Source: an uncultured Lachnospiraceae bacterium (GTDB lineage Bacteria > Bacillota > Clostridia > Lachnospirales > Lachnospiraceae). From it: a DNA stretch of 7,063 nt. Location: positions 1-7,063 of the forward strand of contig CAJTSL010000100.1 of NCBI GenBank assembly GCA_910578845.1. The letters run 5' to 3'. Both the position numbers and the translations under genes were made by a program. This document shows positions 6,074 through 7,063 of the stretch, one piece after another. How positions within the stretch are numbered: the first letter of the stretch is position 1; each line of letters begins with the position of its first letter. The notes under the pieces were generated by a model. That model had not been told where the DNA came from. It did not search any database and saw nothing but the letters and a program-made list of their open reading frames with translations.

Positions 6074-6715
6074 ATGATGCAGGTGGGATTAAACAATTAC
6101 CAGATTGGGAACAGCAACGTGGCAGAGAGGGCAGACAATAAAAAGGTGGAGAAAAAGACAGAGGACAAATACGCCAGCGTATCAGTGTATGAGGCTTACT
6201 TGAAGGATAAGTACCCTTGTTTGACAGCTTCTAATTATAAAGTAACGATATCTCCAGCATATTTGGAGAAATGTATCAAAGATCCTGAGAAAGCCGAACT
6301 GTTGGAAAAAAATCTGGCACATATACCAGTAAGTAAACAGATGGAGACAGCATTTTGGAGTGCCCAAGGAGCAAGAGTTGTGAATGATGAATTATTTTTT
6401 GACGAAAACGGGAATTGCTGTGGCAGTTCTAAAACGTATGTGACAAACAGTAAATCATCATCAGGCAATAGCATTCAGGATAAAATATCGGAGAAAAAAG
6501 GCCAGAGAAAAACGCCTTCACCGCAGGAGCATTATGAAAAGAGAAAACTTTTAAGAGAGCAGTTTGAGGAGAGACTGTCAGAGAAGGAGTATCTGAAAGA
6601 CCAGTTGGAAGAAAAAGAAATGAAGGAAGAATTACTGGAAAAAAGCATTTTGTCAAAAGAGCGAAATGCGGACAGATTCATTCAACGATATGAAGCCAAT
6701 ATTTTGACATCTTAA
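6074..6715 (+). CDS. Hypothetical protein, possibly DUF6033-like, with C-terminal coiled coil
   Basis: This 213-residue soluble protein has two parts. Residues 34-110 contain 'SVYEAYLKDKYPCL', 'YKVTISPAYLEKCIKDPEKA' and 'LEKNL', and resemble from memory the uncharacterised DUF6033-type proteins common in Lachnospiraceae; I am only moderately sure. A Ser/Asn-rich stretch at 118-135 follows. Residues 150-206 are a highly charged Glu/Lys/Arg helix likely to form a coiled coil. Two consecutive ATG codons (6074, 6077) could start it; GAGGAG at 6063-6068 is 5 or 8 nt away, so the second ATG is equally plausible. It is the last gene of the four-gene run and follows the previous gene by 43 nt. Its 'VTIS' motif matches those in two neighbours. 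Confidence 0.8.
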   Translation: MMQVGLNNYQIGNSNVAERADNKKVEKKTEDKYASVSVYEAYLKDKYPCLTASNYKVTISPAYLEKCIKDPEKAELLEKNLAHIPVSKQMETAFWSAQGARVVNDELFFDENGNCCGSSKTYVTNSKSSSGNSIQDKISEKKGQRKTPSPQEHYEKRKLLREQFEERLSEKEYLKDQLEEKEMKEELLEKSILSKERNADRFIQRYEANILTS

Positions 6716-6976
6716 CTTATGAAATACGCTATTTACATGAGATATCATAGGGCGTGTGTCAGCAATAAGCCGCAGAACATGGCGGGATTGGTGCTTCCGG
6801 AATTTTGGCGGATTGAGGAATCAGGAAACAGGGAGAAAATCAATAAAGCACAGACGATAAAAGGGAACCGGCAGGGACAAGCTGGTTCCCTTGTTCCATA
6901 TCAGTGCGGGGAGGCGGTGGTGAGAGTCAGGAAATAAGGCCGGTTAGCGGTCTGAATGTAAAGGAGGAGGCGGCAG
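6716..6976 (+). other. Intergenic region after the four-gene cluster
   Basis: Apart from the hairpin at 6861-6892 and the ribosome site for the next gene (AAGGAGGAG, 6961-6969), I see no supported feature. An open frame from 6719 to 6937 has no ribosome site, runs through the hairpin and looks non-coding in composition, so it is not annotated as a gene. Confidence 0.5.
6861..6892 (+). terminator. Putative terminator hairpin downstream of the four-gene cluster
   Basis: AAGGGAACC (6861-6869) pairs perfectly with GGTTCCCTT (6884-6892) around a 14-nt loop. On the plus strand it is followed by TTGTTCC-type sequence, a weak U-tract; on the minus strand the stem runs into TTTTAT, so it could act in either direction. 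It lies about 145 nt after the last cluster gene and 84 nt before the next one, where a transcription boundary is expected. Confidence 0.5.
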
Positions 6977-7063
6977 ATGGAAGTAATCAGATGCCCCAAC
7001 CCCAAATGCAGGCGGCGCATTTTGGATGATGAGGGGACTGAGACGGAGTGGACTGTCCTGGAG
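6977..7063 (+). CDS. Small probable zinc-binding protein, N-terminus only
   Basis: Twenty-nine residues are visible before the window ends. The opening MEVIRCPNPKCRRRILDD has C6 and C11 in a C-P-x-x-x-C pattern. This looks like the first half of a small zinc ribbon, whose second Cys pair would come after the visible part. A strong ribosome site AAGGAGGAG (6961-6969) sits 7-8 nt before the ATG at 6977, which makes the start reliable. Small zinc-ribbon proteins of this kind are often encoded on integrative elements and phages of Clostridia, but the visible part is too short to name a family. A hairpin separates it from the preceding four-gene run, so it may be a separate transcription unit. Confidence 0.65.
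   Translation, partial: MEVIRCPNPKCRRRILDDEGTETEWTVLE

Noticed and set aside
6719..6937. Open frame of 72 codons after the four-gene cluster
   Set aside because: It has no ribosome site before its ATG, it runs through the putative terminator hairpin at 6861-6892, and its translation shows no domain-like pattern.

Overview
The window looks like accessory DNA of a gut-type clostridium, most likely Lachnospiraceae. This is inferred from the protein style (AgrC/AgrA-like LytTR two-component pair, Firmicute-type IS66 proteins, strong purine-rich GGAGG ribosome sites, moderate GC) and not from any species marker.

Layout. Positions 1-789 are the end of an IS66-family insertion sequence on the minus strand: tnpB (cut by the window edge) and tnpA, with a promoter-like sequence, an AT-rich leader hairpin and a GTAAGC-type terminus. 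Everything to the right is on the plus strand. At 992-3161 lie a LytTR response regulator and a polytopic GHKL (AgrC-type) sensor kinase, overlapping by 8 nt. A run of four genes follows (3287-6715). Their products are soluble, have no signal peptide and have no function I can assign; two of them (4343-5023 and 6074-6715) resemble, from memory, the uncharacterised DUF3879/DUF6033-type proteins that recur in Lachnospiraceae. Gaps between these genes are 43-51 nt and each has its own ribosome site. After a 261-nt gap containing a hairpin, a small probable zinc-binding protein begins at 6977 and runs off the window.

How it may work together. The main observation is a 30-bp element found twice: upstream of the response regulator (868-897) and between the kinase gene and the four-gene cluster (3181-3210). 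The copies match at 24 of 30 bases. Each contains two 8-bp direct repeats spaced 21 bp start to start, the spacing used by LytTR regulators. The -10-like GATA sequences lie at the same distance downstream of both copies. The simplest reading is that the regulator controls its own operon and switches on the neighbouring four genes, making this a self-contained signal-responsive module of unknown output. No AgrB/AgrD-like peptide signal genes are visible, so the input is also unknown. Three of the four target proteins carry a short 'TIS..' motif that loosely resembles FlgM.
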